DNA from: Puniceicoccales bacterium
Lineage (GTDB): Bacteria; Verrucomicrobiota; Verrucomicrobiia; Opitutales; JAIRKQ01
Direction of reading: 5' to 3'
Length of the DNA stretch: 6,047 bases
NCBI GenBank assembly: GCA_031258795.1
Contig: JAIRMI010000014.1
Span: 1 to 6,047, forward strand
Below are positions 1 to 6,010 of the stretch, in pieces. How positions within the stretch are numbered: the first letter of the stretch is position 1; each line of letters begins with the position of its first letter. The notes beneath the pieces are model-generated. The model made no database searches and was not told where the DNA came from. It was given only the letters and a program-made list of their open reading frames with translations. The translations under genes and the position numbers were made by a program.

Positions 1-256
1 TGGGAGAGTGTTCCTTTGAGGTTCGCCCAGAATTTTTCGATGGGATTGAGGTCCGGAAAATAGGGAGGCAGGTAAATTAGTGAACAGCACAGCGGCTTCG
101 ATGGCCTCCCACGTCCTGGGATGCTTATGAAAGGCGGCATTATCCATAAGGATCACTTGCCCTGGTTTCAGCGCTGCAACGAGGGATTACTCCACCCAAG
201 CATTGAAGACTTCGTCATCGGTAGTGCAATCGTAAACACATTCGGCAATGGTCATC
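1..256 (-). pseudogene. IS630 transposase C-terminal fragment, copy 1 (cut by window edge)
   Basis: Minus-strand translation begins near 250 with IAECVYDCTTDDEVFNAWVE. It meets a TAA at 187-189, where copy 2 has a Gln codon. It then continues [23 protein letters not shown] with the second catalytic Asp intact. A one-base difference at about 87-97 relative to copy 2 shifts the frame just before the [10 protein letters not shown] block, which can still be read out of frame down to about position 30. The piece is a tandem duplicate of the 3' part of copy 2, about 313-314 bp away. It starts directly after copy 2's native stop, near a short shared AAGAT. It is a dead fragment and continues beyond the window start. 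Confidence 0.85.
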
Positions 257-570
257 TTACTCCAGAAAAGCATACTGAATGGCGTCGGATAGAGAGGGAA
301 AGAGGTGGAGGATGTCGGAAAGCGTTCCTTTTAGGTTAGCTCAGAATTTTTCGATGGGATTGAGGTCCGGAGAGTAGGGAGGCAGGTAAATTAGTGAACA
401 GTCGGCCGCTTCGATGGCCTCCCGCGTCCTGGGATGCTTATGAAAGGCGGCATTATTCACAAGGACCACCTGCCCTGGTTTCAGCGCTGCAACAAGGGAT
501 TGTTCCACCCAGGCAGTGAAGACTTCGCCATCGGTGGTCTAATTATAGGCACATTCGGCAGCAATTGTAA
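1..570. repeat. Tandem direct repeat, ~314-bp unit (C-terminal third of transposase)
   Basis: Bases 31-56 recur exactly at 345-370 (offset 314). Homology then continues with offset 313 from about position 98 to beyond 230, for example TCGATGGCC at 98-106 and 411-419. The one-base offset change is the frameshift in copy 1. Near 238-250 the offset becomes 335 because copy 2 carries an extra 22-bp duplication. The first copy may extend beyond the window. Confidence 0.9.
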
Positions 571-884
571 ATACATTCGGCAATGATCTTGCCATTGACA
601 TACCCGGCGACAATGTTCCTCCGATGAAATTTTTTCCCGGCCACAAAGCCAAACACCTTCTTTCTCTTTGCTGATCTGGCATTTCGCCTGTGCAGATGGC
701 GATCGATACCACTTTTATCCACATAAACTATGTCTTCCTTTTTGTCAACGGGCACTGCCCTTCTCGTAGTCCGCACGTTCTTCTCCTTTGCTGATCTGGC
801 ATTTCGCCTATGCAAATGCCGATCGATACCACTTTCATCCACGTAAACTATGTCTTCCTTTTTGTACACGGATATTGCCCTCGG
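257..884 (-). pseudogene. IS630 transposase C-terminal half, copy 2, with native stop
   Basis: This is the longest remnant. Minus-strand order is AISVYKKEDIVYVDESGID, HLHRRNARSAK, a repeat of the same block (VYVDKSGID), then [76 protein letters not shown], and a C-terminus ending SDAIQYAFLE before TAA at 257-259. Lesions are visible: a 120-bp in-frame duplication around the first Asp, a 22-bp duplication at 541-584 that shifts frame, TAG at 539-541, a catalytic Asp changed to Asn at 455-457 (GAT to AAT), and TGA at 341-343 where the family has Trp after IEKF. A 131-residue open frame (543-938) survives across the duplicated blocks, but it lacks two of the three catalytic residues and is not a functional protein. 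Confidence 0.87.
541..584. repeat. 22-bp imperfect tandem duplication
   Basis: Units at 541-562 and 563-584 both begin AATT and share ACATTCGGCA at the same place. The corresponding stretch of copy 1 (about 230-250) has only one unit, so this duplication is specific to copy 2. Twenty-two bases is not a multiple of three, so it breaks the reading frame between the GKIIAECIYNC and TTDGEV blocks. Confidence 0.75.
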
Positions 885-1047
885 CATACCCAGCGACAAT
901 GTTCCTCCTCTGAAATTTCTTCCCAGCCACAAAGCCAAACACCTTCTTTCCCCTTTGCTGATCTGGCATTTCGCCTGTGCAGATGGCGATCGATTCCACT
1001 CTCATCTACGTAAACTATGTCTTCCTTTTTGTGGAGGGATATTGCCC
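661..1047. repeat. Three direct ~100-bp repeats of the first-Asp block
   Basis: Copies lie at 661-760, 781-880 and 948-1047. The core CTTTGCTGATCTGGC occurs at 666-680, 786-800 and 953-967. Spacing is exactly 120 bp between the first two, in frame on the minus strand, and 167 bp between the second and third, out of frame. Each encodes KKEDIVYVD(E/K)SGIDRH followed by LHRRNARSAK on the minus strand. The linker 761-786 resembles the sequence just beyond the third copy, which fits unequal recombination within the transposase gene. The copies differ by several substitutions, so the duplication is not recent. Confidence 0.9.
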
Positions 1048-1085
1048 TCTCATACTCCTCACGTTTCTCCTCGTTCCGTTCTTTA
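885..1085 (-). pseudogene. IS630 transposase DDE fragment, copy C
   Basis: Minus-strand translation gives KERNEEKREEYERAISLHKK, then EDIVYVDESGIDRHLHRRN and ARSAKGKE. A one-base insertion in a C-run at about 950-953 then throws the continuation (expected VFGFVAGKKF) out of frame. The homologous DNA nevertheless continues to about 885, where it abuts copy 2. The segment matches 598-760 closely at DNA level. It is preceded directly, out of natural order, by a DDEVFNAWVE piece, so the boundary at about 1085 is a rearrangement junction rather than a gene start. Confidence 0.8.
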
Positions 1086-1333
1086 CTCCACCCAAGCATT
1101 GAAAACTTCGTCATCGGCGGGACGTGGAGCCATGCATCCCGTCCATGAGTAGCCGCAAGGTCCAGCAACCCTACCATGCGGGCATGTACAATCGGCACCA
1201 CAAATGCGAAAACATGTTCCGTAGATTGAAGCATTGGCACCGCACCCCACATTGGGCGCCAAAGGTGGACTCGGCAGCAAATTGTACGCCCCTATGATCG
1301 CTGTGCCCACACCTTCTTCTCTTCCATTTGCAT
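1086..1333 (-). pseudogene. Scrambled fragment with IS630 pieces and a broken start-like ORF
   Basis: The low end (1086-1121, minus) encodes ADDEVFNAWVE, the same block seen at about 190-225. The high end (about 1270-1310) encodes GTAIIGAYN and its DNA resembles the GKIIAECIYNC region at 555-600. Between them lie roughly 45 codons with no recognisable transposase similarity. A purine-rich AGGAAGGAG at 1340-1348 sits 6 nt before an ATG at 1333; this frame reads 13 codons to a TAG (1294-1292). Past the stop the same frame runs on open from 1252 into the transposase block. I cannot say whether this was the start of a gene or chance. Origin of the middle stretch (reading VPMLQSTEHVFAFVVPIVHA in one frame) is unknown. 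Confidence 0.5.
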
Positions 1334-1507
1334 CGCTTGCTCCTTCCTCTTTTATTTGAATTTATGAGTCCTGACCCTAGAGAGTGTATGGCATACTGCA
1401 CAACGGACTTAAAAAAGAGAGTGTTAAAATAGAAAAGCACGCACAGTGTAAAAGAAACGAGCGAGGTGTTCGATGTGGGTGAGAAGACTATAAGCGGCTT
1501 AGGAGCT
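1334..1507. other. Gene-free spacer between IS remnants and tRNA
   Basis: No supportable coding region, tRNA or strong terminator was found here. It holds the purine-rich ribosome-site-like run (1340-1348, minus), some A/T runs and a short TAAG/CTTA palindrome just past the tRNA 3' end. No clear oligo-T terminator follows the tRNA on the minus strand. Confidence 0.6.
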
Positions 1508-1582
1508 TGGCGCCCCCACCCAGACTCGAACTGAGATTAACGGTTTAGGAAACCGCGGTTCTATCCATTGAACTATGGGGAC
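1508..1582 (-). tRNA. tRNA-Arg (anticodon CCU)
   Basis: The reverse complement folds as a full cloverleaf. The acceptor stem is GTCCCCA/TGGGGGC (one G-U type pair), the D stem GTTC/GAAC with GG in the loop, and the anticodon stem GCGGT/ACCGT with loop TTCCTAA, giving anticodon CCT, which reads the AGG arginine codon. The variable region is 4 nt and the T arm is CTCAG-TTCGAGT-CTGGG. Discriminator G is followed by CCA encoded in the DNA (1510-1508). It lies 75 bp downstream of the glucosaminidase lipoprotein gene on the same strand. No convincing terminator is seen between them, so read-through transcription is possible. Its 3' end faces the dead insertion-sequence region. Confidence 0.95.
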
Positions 1583-1657
1583 TGAAACGAACCCATACCA
1601 GCTTAAATAAGCATTTTGTAAAGATAAAAATATTGCCCAATAAATTCCGTTGCACTC

Positions 1658-2341
1658 TCATTTCGATTCACTCCCCTCCTTGGGATTCTCTTTGGATTGT
1701 TTTTTCTGCCTAAAGGCGTTTTCCATGTCTATGAGAGTATCTATTTTTTTCCTAATTGAGTCTCCGTAGCTCCTATCTGTTGCCCATTTCCCCGTTAATT
1801 CAAAAATATCGTTTGCACTGTTTCGCCTAACAAGTGCAAATCTTGGGTCAACGCAACGATTTCTTAAATCTTGAGAAGAAGCGTAAGCTTTTAGATGCTG
1901 TATGTGAGCCCTGATTCCAGTCTTTACATCGGGAAAAAACAGCCCAACAGTTGAATCACTCAATGTACCCAATCCACAAAAATTATTCTGAGCAGGCGAA
2001 ACGGCGCCTTTAAAATGCAAAAATCCCGTCTCGTGACACATCTGAATGAAGGCCACATCGTGATTTACGCCCTCGTAGGCGCATTCCCATATATACGTAC
2101 GTACAATGTAGGCTGCCTTTTTGGGCGATATTTTTCGATTATATTGGAGCAAGTATTTCACCATAGTTTGCTCGCTTGTAACACCCTTAGCCATAATGCG
2201 CTGATGCGCTGGGCCCTTTTTGATAAAGGCAAGGTCATCAGCTTTTCTTTTAAAAGAACTTGCCGAAAAATTACACCCAGCAAGTACAAACAGGGAAACC
2301 CATACTAGAAATGCATACCTAATATAATTACTAAACTTCAT
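1658..2341 (-). CDS. Glucosaminidase-domain lipoprotein (putative peptidoglycan hydrolase)
   Basis: The product is 227 residues if started at ATG 2341. That start is preferred over an in-frame TTG two codons upstream because GGGGAA sits 9 nt before the ATG but only 3 nt before the TTG. The N-terminus is a lipoprotein signal: Lys, a hydrophobic stretch, then LAGC with the lipidated Cys at 23, so the mature protein should be membrane-anchored outside the cytoplasm. Residues about 70-205 resemble the glucosaminidase/LytG-Bax group: NHDVAFIQMCHETGFL with candidate catalytic Glu104, NNFCGLG (119-125), a region resembling FPDVKTGIRAHIQHLKAY, and WATD...YGDSIRKKI near 186-200. Such enzymes cleave the N-acetylglucosamine to N-acetylmuramic acid bond of peptidoglycan. 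The C-terminal tail is Lys/Glu/Ser-rich and probably disordered. It lies 42 bp after the beta-CASP gene on the same strand, suggesting co-transcription, though the two functions are not obviously linked. Confidence 0.85.
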   Translation of the reverse strand: MKFSNYIRYAFLVWVSLFVLAGCNFSASSFKRKADDLAFIKKGPAHQRIMAKGVTSEQTMVKYLLQYNRKISPKKAAYIVRTYIWECAYEGVNHDVAFIQMCHETGFLHFKGAVSPAQNNFCGLGTLSDSTVGLFFPDVKTGIRAHIQHLKAYASSQDLRNRCVDPRFALVRRNSANDIFELTGKWATDRSYGDSIRKKIDTLIDMENAFRQKKQSKENPKEGSESK

Positions 2342-2383
2342 ATGCAATGATTCCCCTATATTTTGCTCGGTGAAATTTGCAAG

Positions 2384-3766
2384 TCAAATTGTGGTTCTAT
2401 TTTTAATGTCGTACCATTCACCCGGTTCAGGGTCGATTATAATTATTTTTGGTCGCTTGTCAATTATATTATCAAAAAACCAATCTCGAGATTCCTTTTC
2501 TCCGTGTGTTAAAATTACCGTTCTGGGATTAAGGCTAAATATGCATTCCAGCAAGTCTTCTCGATCGGCATGGCCACTTAGGTCAAAGCGCTCTATATAT
2601 GCCTCTATTTTGGTGGAAAACCTTAGTGCCTTAAAGTCGAAGCTGGAATGTTTTTCCTGAGCTAGCAGTTCACCGCCGGGAGTCATTGGATCGCAATACC
2701 CAACGAAAAGGATGGCATTTTGTGGATCCCCGACCAAATTTGCTGCCGTTAAGTAGGATGGCGTATTTTCCACCAACATTCCACTACTCAGCACAAATAT
2801 GGACTGCTTCGTCGGCTTCCTCAGTTTATCGAATTTTGCATTTCTGAACGATTTCACCTTTAAATCTCTCAGAATGGCCGACCCGAAATCTATGCATCTC
2901 AATTTTTTATTGGCGACCTCAAAATCATCCACTAAACCGAGCCCAAGTCCCGAACAAAAAATTGGAACATTTTTTGGCAGTTTCTTTTGAGTTTGGGCAT
3001 TGTGTAAAATTTTTAAAATTTCCTGCATCCGACCAAGGGCAAAAGCAGGAATCAGTACCGAGCCTCCCCCTTCTAGTGTGTATTTTATGCGATTGATCAA
3101 TCTATCGATTTCGGATTGGTAAGAAAAACCGTCCCTTTGGCTGTGATTGCCACGCGTTGTTTCGCTAATTACAACATCTACGGTCTTTTTTGGCCACAGG
3201 GCCCCCTTCAACGTTTTTTGATTTCTAAACAACACATCTCCAGAAAAAAATAATGTCCTATGTTTATATTCAATTAGGACGCTGCTAGCTCCGATAACAT
3301 GCCCGGCCAAAAAAAATGTTATATTTATCTCGCTGCCGTCTTTTTGCAGGGTTCGCATTTTGGCGTGGGGCATTGGCAAAATATGCTGGTCCAGTTCCTT
3401 TATGTCGCCCACCGAATAAAGTGGATATTCTTTGATTCCACGTTCTTCCCGCTGCATCGTCATTATGGTGACTGAATTTTCCAAGATTCTTGGCATGATT
3501 ATGTGGGATGCTGGTGAAGTGAGTACGCGCGCTTGCTGCTGATTTTTCATGAAAAATGGAAGCGAGCCGACGTGATCCAAGTGGCAATGAGATATTACTA
3601 TGAAGTCTATTGCTTCCCCGTTTATCAGTGCAAAATCTGGCAAAGCTTTAAATCCCTCTTCACGCGGACTCATGCCGCAGTCGAGCAATATCTTGAAATT
3701 GCCAATCTCAAGATACATGCACTGCGATCCAATTTCCCGTGTTTTATTTAAATCAATTATTCGCAT
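2384..3766 (-). CDS. Beta-CASP metallo-beta-lactamase-fold protein, probable RNA-processing nuclease
   Basis: The 460-residue protein keeps every diagnostic motif of the beta-CASP branch of the metallo-beta-lactamase fold. HCHLDH at 60-65 (His60, His62, Asp64, His65) binds metal. GHVIGA has His156, and SGD has Asp177. Acidic motif A is SETT with Glu202. PAFALGRMQEIL (240-251) and SSGM (327-330) are typical of the CASP insert. Motif B is SGHAD (His399) and motif C is THGE (His421). Relatives (CPSF-73/Ysh1-like and COG1236 proteins, and more distantly RNase J) cut or trim RNA with two zinc ions in the cytoplasm. It lacks the long C-terminal extension of RNase J, so the COG1236-type group is the better fit. 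It has no signal peptide. It starts at ATG 3766 with only a weak, distant AGGGA upstream. The exact substrate is unknown. All catalytic residues are present, so it is probably active. Confidence 0.9.
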   Translation of the reverse strand: MRIIDLNKTREIGSQCMYLEIGNFKILLDCGMSPREEGFKALPDFALINGEAIDFIVISHCHLDHVGSLPFFMKNQQQARVLTSPASHIIMPRILENSVTIMTMQREERGIKEYPLYSVGDIKELDQHILPMPHAKMRTLQKDGSEINITFFLAGHVIGASSVLIEYKHRTLFFSGDVLFRNQKTLKGALWPKKTVDVVISETTRGNHSQRDGFSYQSEIDRLINRIKYTLEGGGSVLIPAFALGRMQEILKILHNAQTQKKLPKNVPIFCSGLGLGLVDDFEVANKKLRCIDFGSAILRDLKVKSFRNAKFDKLRKPTKQSIFVLSSGMLVENTPSYLTAANLVGDPQNAILFVGYCDPMTPGGELLAQEKHSSFDFKALRFSTKIEAYIERFDLSGHADREDLLECIFSLNPRTVILTHGEKESRDWFFDNIIDKRPKIIIIDPEPGEWYDIKNRTTI

Positions 3767-3824
3767 CTATTTCGAAATATCCCTAACCAACACAGCTAAA
3801 AAAGTGCGGAGCAGTTAAAAACTT

Positions 3825-3854
3825 TTAATATGGGGTCGGAGAATTGTGTAACAA
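3825..3854 (-). promoter_or_regulatory. Candidate sigma70-type promoter for the beta-CASP/lipoprotein operon
   Basis: On the minus strand TTGTTA (3854-3849) and TATTAA (3830-3825) are separated by 18 bp, each matching 4 of 6 consensus bases. Transcription would begin near 3818, leaving about 50 nt of leader before ATG 3766. The region is AT-rich, so a chance match is quite possible. Confidence 0.3.
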
Positions 3855-3866
3855 TTTAAAATAATT

Positions 3867-3959
3867 TTGCAAATTTATATTAGCTAAATTTTTATGTATG
3901 TATATTTTTCCACATCAAGACTTTCAGTTAAAACGTGAATTTTCTTGCAATTTTTGCAA
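3867..3959. promoter_or_regulatory. TTGCAA palindromes upstream of the large plus-strand gene
   Basis: The self-complementary hexamer TTGCAA occurs at 3867-3872, 3945-3950 and 3954-3959, the last two as TTGCAA-TTT-TTGCAA. The first could also serve as a poor -35 box with TTTTAT at 3890-3895 (17-bp gap) for the plus-strand gene. The paired copies would lie in the leader just ahead of ATG 3981, where a repressor could act. AT-rich composition makes such hexamers more frequent, so this is only a candidate. Confidence 0.25.
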
Positions 3960-3980
3960 AGCAAGACACCCCAAGTGGCC

Positions 3981-5846
3981 ATGCCTATTACAGCAAGCAA
4001 TCAGGTTTTTAAAATGACGATCCCAAGCAGTACTATGGCGTCTCAACTGGGATTGCATGCTAAATTCAGCCCTATCATACAAGAACAAGCACTTCAACCT
4101 TTACTTTTTGAACTTGAAAACGCTATAGAAAGAATACGACACTCTGCCCAAGGCTCCTCGTCGAAAAATTTTGAAACAAGGGAGGCAAGAGCTCTTTTAA
4201 CTGACCTTACATCACTTCGGAGCAAACTGACATCCGATTTAGGTGAATTACACCGTTCTCAAAGCCTAGAGGTAGTTAGGGGGCTGCACAACTGCCTTGT
4301 TTCAATTTTCACTATTTTTGCCCGTATGCCCGCGTGCGTAGGCGAAGAAGAATCGCGGAAAATAGTCGACATTTTCACATCAAGTGCCTGTGACCGAGTG
4401 AGCACTTGTGAGCCATCTCCAATTTTATCCAAAGAAATTTGCCAACTAGTAGATGCTTACATTGCCTTGGAAAAAGCAACTCTTGCTCAAGCAGGGGGTA
4501 CCGCTTGCAAAATATATTCCATATTTGGTATGCCCCCGCCAGAAGCTGGAAAAGTGACCGTCATTTGCCAAAACGAAACAGGACAGCCCATAGCCTATGA
4601 GGCTGAAGTTACCGAAGATGGTATTATATGCAATGGAAATCCTAAACGCCCCGAAGAAGCTTCCTTAGATCCAACAAATGCCATTCCTCGCAATATACTT
4701 ATAGTGCCGGGACAAGTTGAATTGAAAAGCTTTGTAGCAAAAAGCCCAAGTCCCTCAGTGTCAGTGAAAAGTTCTACAGGCATCGCTGGCGGCATAGAAA
4801 ACATAAAAATTAACGGTGAAATATATACAATTCCCTCAAACGCCCTCAAAGGTATTGACATTGAATATGCTAGAAATGCAATCACCGATGGACAGAGGCT
4901 TTTAGCCGATATCCGAAGTAGGAACATCTCAGCTTTGGAGGAGAATTCACCCATTAAATCGCGGCAGGACATGGTAGACTTGATGTGGGCCATCTGTGCG
5001 GAGGCATGGAAAATTGATCCAAACTATCAAGCAGGAAGCAGCGCAGCCTACGTTGCCGATCCAGATAGGAAAATGTATGCCGCATTAAAACACGCCAAAG
5101 ATGGAGATTTCCCCCTGGCTTATTTCAGGGGTAGTGCCAATGATAGTTCCCATTTGAAGCCTTTTAAGGAAAGTAAGGAATCTCAATGTGGTTTAGATGC
5201 CTATGCCGCCGGCACATCAGCAACTAGCAAGCGAAACGAGATATTGCCCTATGGCCGAGGTACTCTTTTGTTTGGGCAGATAAAGGCCTCGGAAAGTATG
5301 TTTGTGCAAGATCGAACTTTTATAAAACTTGAAGACTATGGGACCGATAATCGTTCCATTTCAGCTGGCGTTGTTGCACAAATTAGAGGGCGAGTCCTTT
5401 CGTTTTGGAATTTATTGCGCCATGGATATCAGTGGCTAAAAAAAACCGTTCTCAGAATAGGTCTACCGGATAAAACACAAGACTTCACGGAAAAAACTGA
5501 AGCAATCTTCAAAAAAGTTGCCTCGTTCTGTAAAAAAGGTAGCGAGGGTGTATCGCTTTCTTTGAAGGAAGGTGCAAAAGCCGCTGCAGAGAAAGGATTG
5601 ACTGCTTTAGCTAAATTTGTTACGGAACAAAAAAGGGGAAACGAAACAGCGGTGGATATTGAATGGCTTGGAAAAGTGGAAGAGGAAATATCTTCCTGGC
5701 TGGAGAAGGATTTTTTAAAAGATTACCAAATGTTGGCAATAGGCAAATGGAAGCGAGATCTTGCCAATCAGGGTAGGTCAACGCTAGCCTATTTCGAGAC
5801 CCACGACCAATCTGCCCGGGAGATAGTAATAGACCTTGTTACGTAA
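3981..5846 (+). CDS. Large protein of unknown function, ~621 aa, possible multidomain cytosolic or secreted factor
   Basis: I do not recognise the family. The frame is open from a TTG at 3945. ATG 3981 is my choice of start because the TTG lies in a TTGCAA repeat tract; neither has a good ribosome site, and ATG 4014 is also possible. In ATG-3981 numbering, residues about 30-180 are mostly helical with heptad-like spacing. Residues about 190-220 look like beta strands (VTVICQNE, IAYEAEVTEDG). A Pro/Ser-rich linker (about 255-270) separates them from a second region, about 275-490. That region contains KINGEIYTIPSNALKG and a conserved-looking core LPYGRGTLLFGQ...RTFIKLEDYG (about 422-454). The tail from about 500 is Lys/Ala-rich and helical (KEGAKAAAEKGLTALAKF) and ends in a mixed segment. 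There is no signal peptide and no convincing transmembrane helix. It is transcribed divergently from the beta-CASP operon. The architecture would suit an effector secreted without a Sec signal, but that is inference only. Confidence 0.85.
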   Translation: MPITASNQVFKMTIPSSTMASQLGLHAKFSPIIQEQALQPLLFELENAIERIRHSAQGSSSKNFETREARALLTDLTSLRSKLTSDLGELHRSQSLEVVRGLHNCLVSIFTIFARMPACVGEEESRKIVDIFTSSACDRVSTCEPSPILSKEICQLVDAYIALEKATLAQAGGTACKIYSIFGMPPPEAGKVTVICQNETGQPIAYEAEVTEDGIICNGNPKRPEEASLDPTNAIPRNILIVPGQVELKSFVAKSPSPSVSVKSSTGIAGGIENIKINGEIYTIPSNALKGIDIEYARNAITDGQRLLADIRSRNISALEENSPIKSRQDMVDLMWAICAEAWKIDPNYQAGSSAAYVADPDRKMYAALKHAKDGDFPLAYFRGSANDSSHLKPFKESKESQCGLDAYAAGTSATSKRNEILPYGRGTLLFGQIKASESMFVQDRTFIKLEDYGTDNRSISAGVVAQIRGRVLSFWNLLRHGYQWLKKTVLRIGLPDKTQDFTEKTEAIFKKVASFCKKGSEGVSLSLKEGAKAAAEKGLTALAKFVTEQKRGNETAVDIEWLGKVEEEISSWLEKDFLKDYQMLAIGKWKRDLANQGRSTLAYFETHDQSAREIVIDLVT

Positions 5847-5862
5847 CTTTCCTCTCAACTTT

Positions 5863-5885
5863 CTAGGTTGGTTTGCTTCACCTAG
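5863..5885. repeat. Short inverted repeat CTAGGT/ACCTAG after the large gene
   Basis: CTAGGT (5863-5868) and ACCTAG (5880-5885) form a perfect 6-bp stem with an 11-nt loop, 17 bp after the stop codon. No T-run follows immediately (the nearest is at 5897-5901), so it is a weak terminator candidate for the upstream gene. Confidence 0.35.
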
Positions 5886-5894
5886 CATTGAAAT

Positions 5895-5923
5895 AATTTT
5901 TGCCAGACACATCGGCAAAAATT
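5895..5923. repeat. Perfect 10-bp inverted repeat
   Basis: AATTTTTGCC (5895-5904) pairs perfectly with GGCAAAAATT (5914-5923) around a 9-nt loop. In the plus-strand transcript the U-run is on the 5' arm and the A-run on the 3' arm, the reverse of a standard intrinsic terminator, and only three Ts follow. It may be a transcript-end stabiliser, a protein-binding site or a poor terminator. Confidence 0.5.
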
Positions 5924-5959
5924 TAACGATATAAATTTCTAGTCCTGCCGCATCAAAAC

Positions 5960-5989
5960 TTGACAATATTTCACAACATCATTTTTGAT
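5960..5989 (+). promoter_or_regulatory. Candidate promoter for the gene starting at 6011
   Basis: A perfect TTGACA (5960-5965) is followed after 18 bp by TTTGAT (5984-5989, 4 of 6 to TATAAT). Transcription would start near 5996, giving a short leader of about 15 nt before ATG 6011. An alternative TGATAA at 5986-5991 needs a 20-bp gap. The position just ahead of an open frame supports it. Confidence 0.45.
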
Positions 5990-6010
5990 AAGTAGTTGAA
6001 ATTAACTGAA

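Larger units (their letters stand above)
1..1333 (-). mobile_element. Decayed, internally duplicated IS630-family insertion sequence cluster
   Basis: Read on the minus strand, this region gives the hallmark blocks of an IS630-family DDE transposase: VYVDESGID (first Asp), a VLMDNAAFHK-type block (second Asp) and [14 protein letters not shown] (third acidic residue). Each occurs in pieces separated by stops, frameshifts and duplications. The blocks run from high to low coordinates: a scrambled upstream fragment (1086-1333), one truncated DDE fragment (885-1085), a longer copy reaching the native stop (257-884), and a second copy of the C-terminal third (1-256) that leaves the window. The helix-turn-helix N-terminal half expected in this family is absent. 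I see no terminal inverted repeats or flanking TA target duplication, so the element's true ends are unknown. It cannot make a working transposase. Family assignment is from recognised motifs, not a database search. Confidence 0.88.

Noticed and set aside
121..339. 72-codon plus-strand frame as a small gene
   Set aside because: It is the antisense reading of transposase fragments whose minus-strand motifs are clear.
661..1047. Regularly spaced repeats as a CRISPR array
   Set aside because: The units are ~100 bp, diverged, unequally spaced and encode a transposase motif; they are gene duplications.
1253..1275. Possible duplicate of the tRNA 3' end (GGCGCC...GGACTCG) as an attachment site
   Set aside because: Only scattered bases match the tRNA 3' end; too weak to call a direct repeat.
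1583..1657. GCTTATTTAAGC palindrome as a terminator after the lipoprotein gene
   Set aside because: The stem is AT-rich and short, with no following T-run on the minus strand.
2015..2308. 97-codon plus-strand frame
   Set aside because: It is antisense to the glucosaminidase lipoprotein; its sequence looks low in coding character.
3285..3587. 100-codon minus-strand frame overlapping the beta-CASP gene
   Set aside because: It is an out-of-frame shadow of a gene with all family motifs intact.
3945..3980. TTG at 3945 as the start of the large gene
   Set aside because: It has no ribosome site and sits inside a TTGCAA repeat tract; ATG 3981 is more likely though not proven.
4595..4993. 132-codon open frame on the minus strand
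   Set aside because: It lies wholly inside the 621-aa plus-strand gene in another frame, has no ribosome site and no recognisable product.
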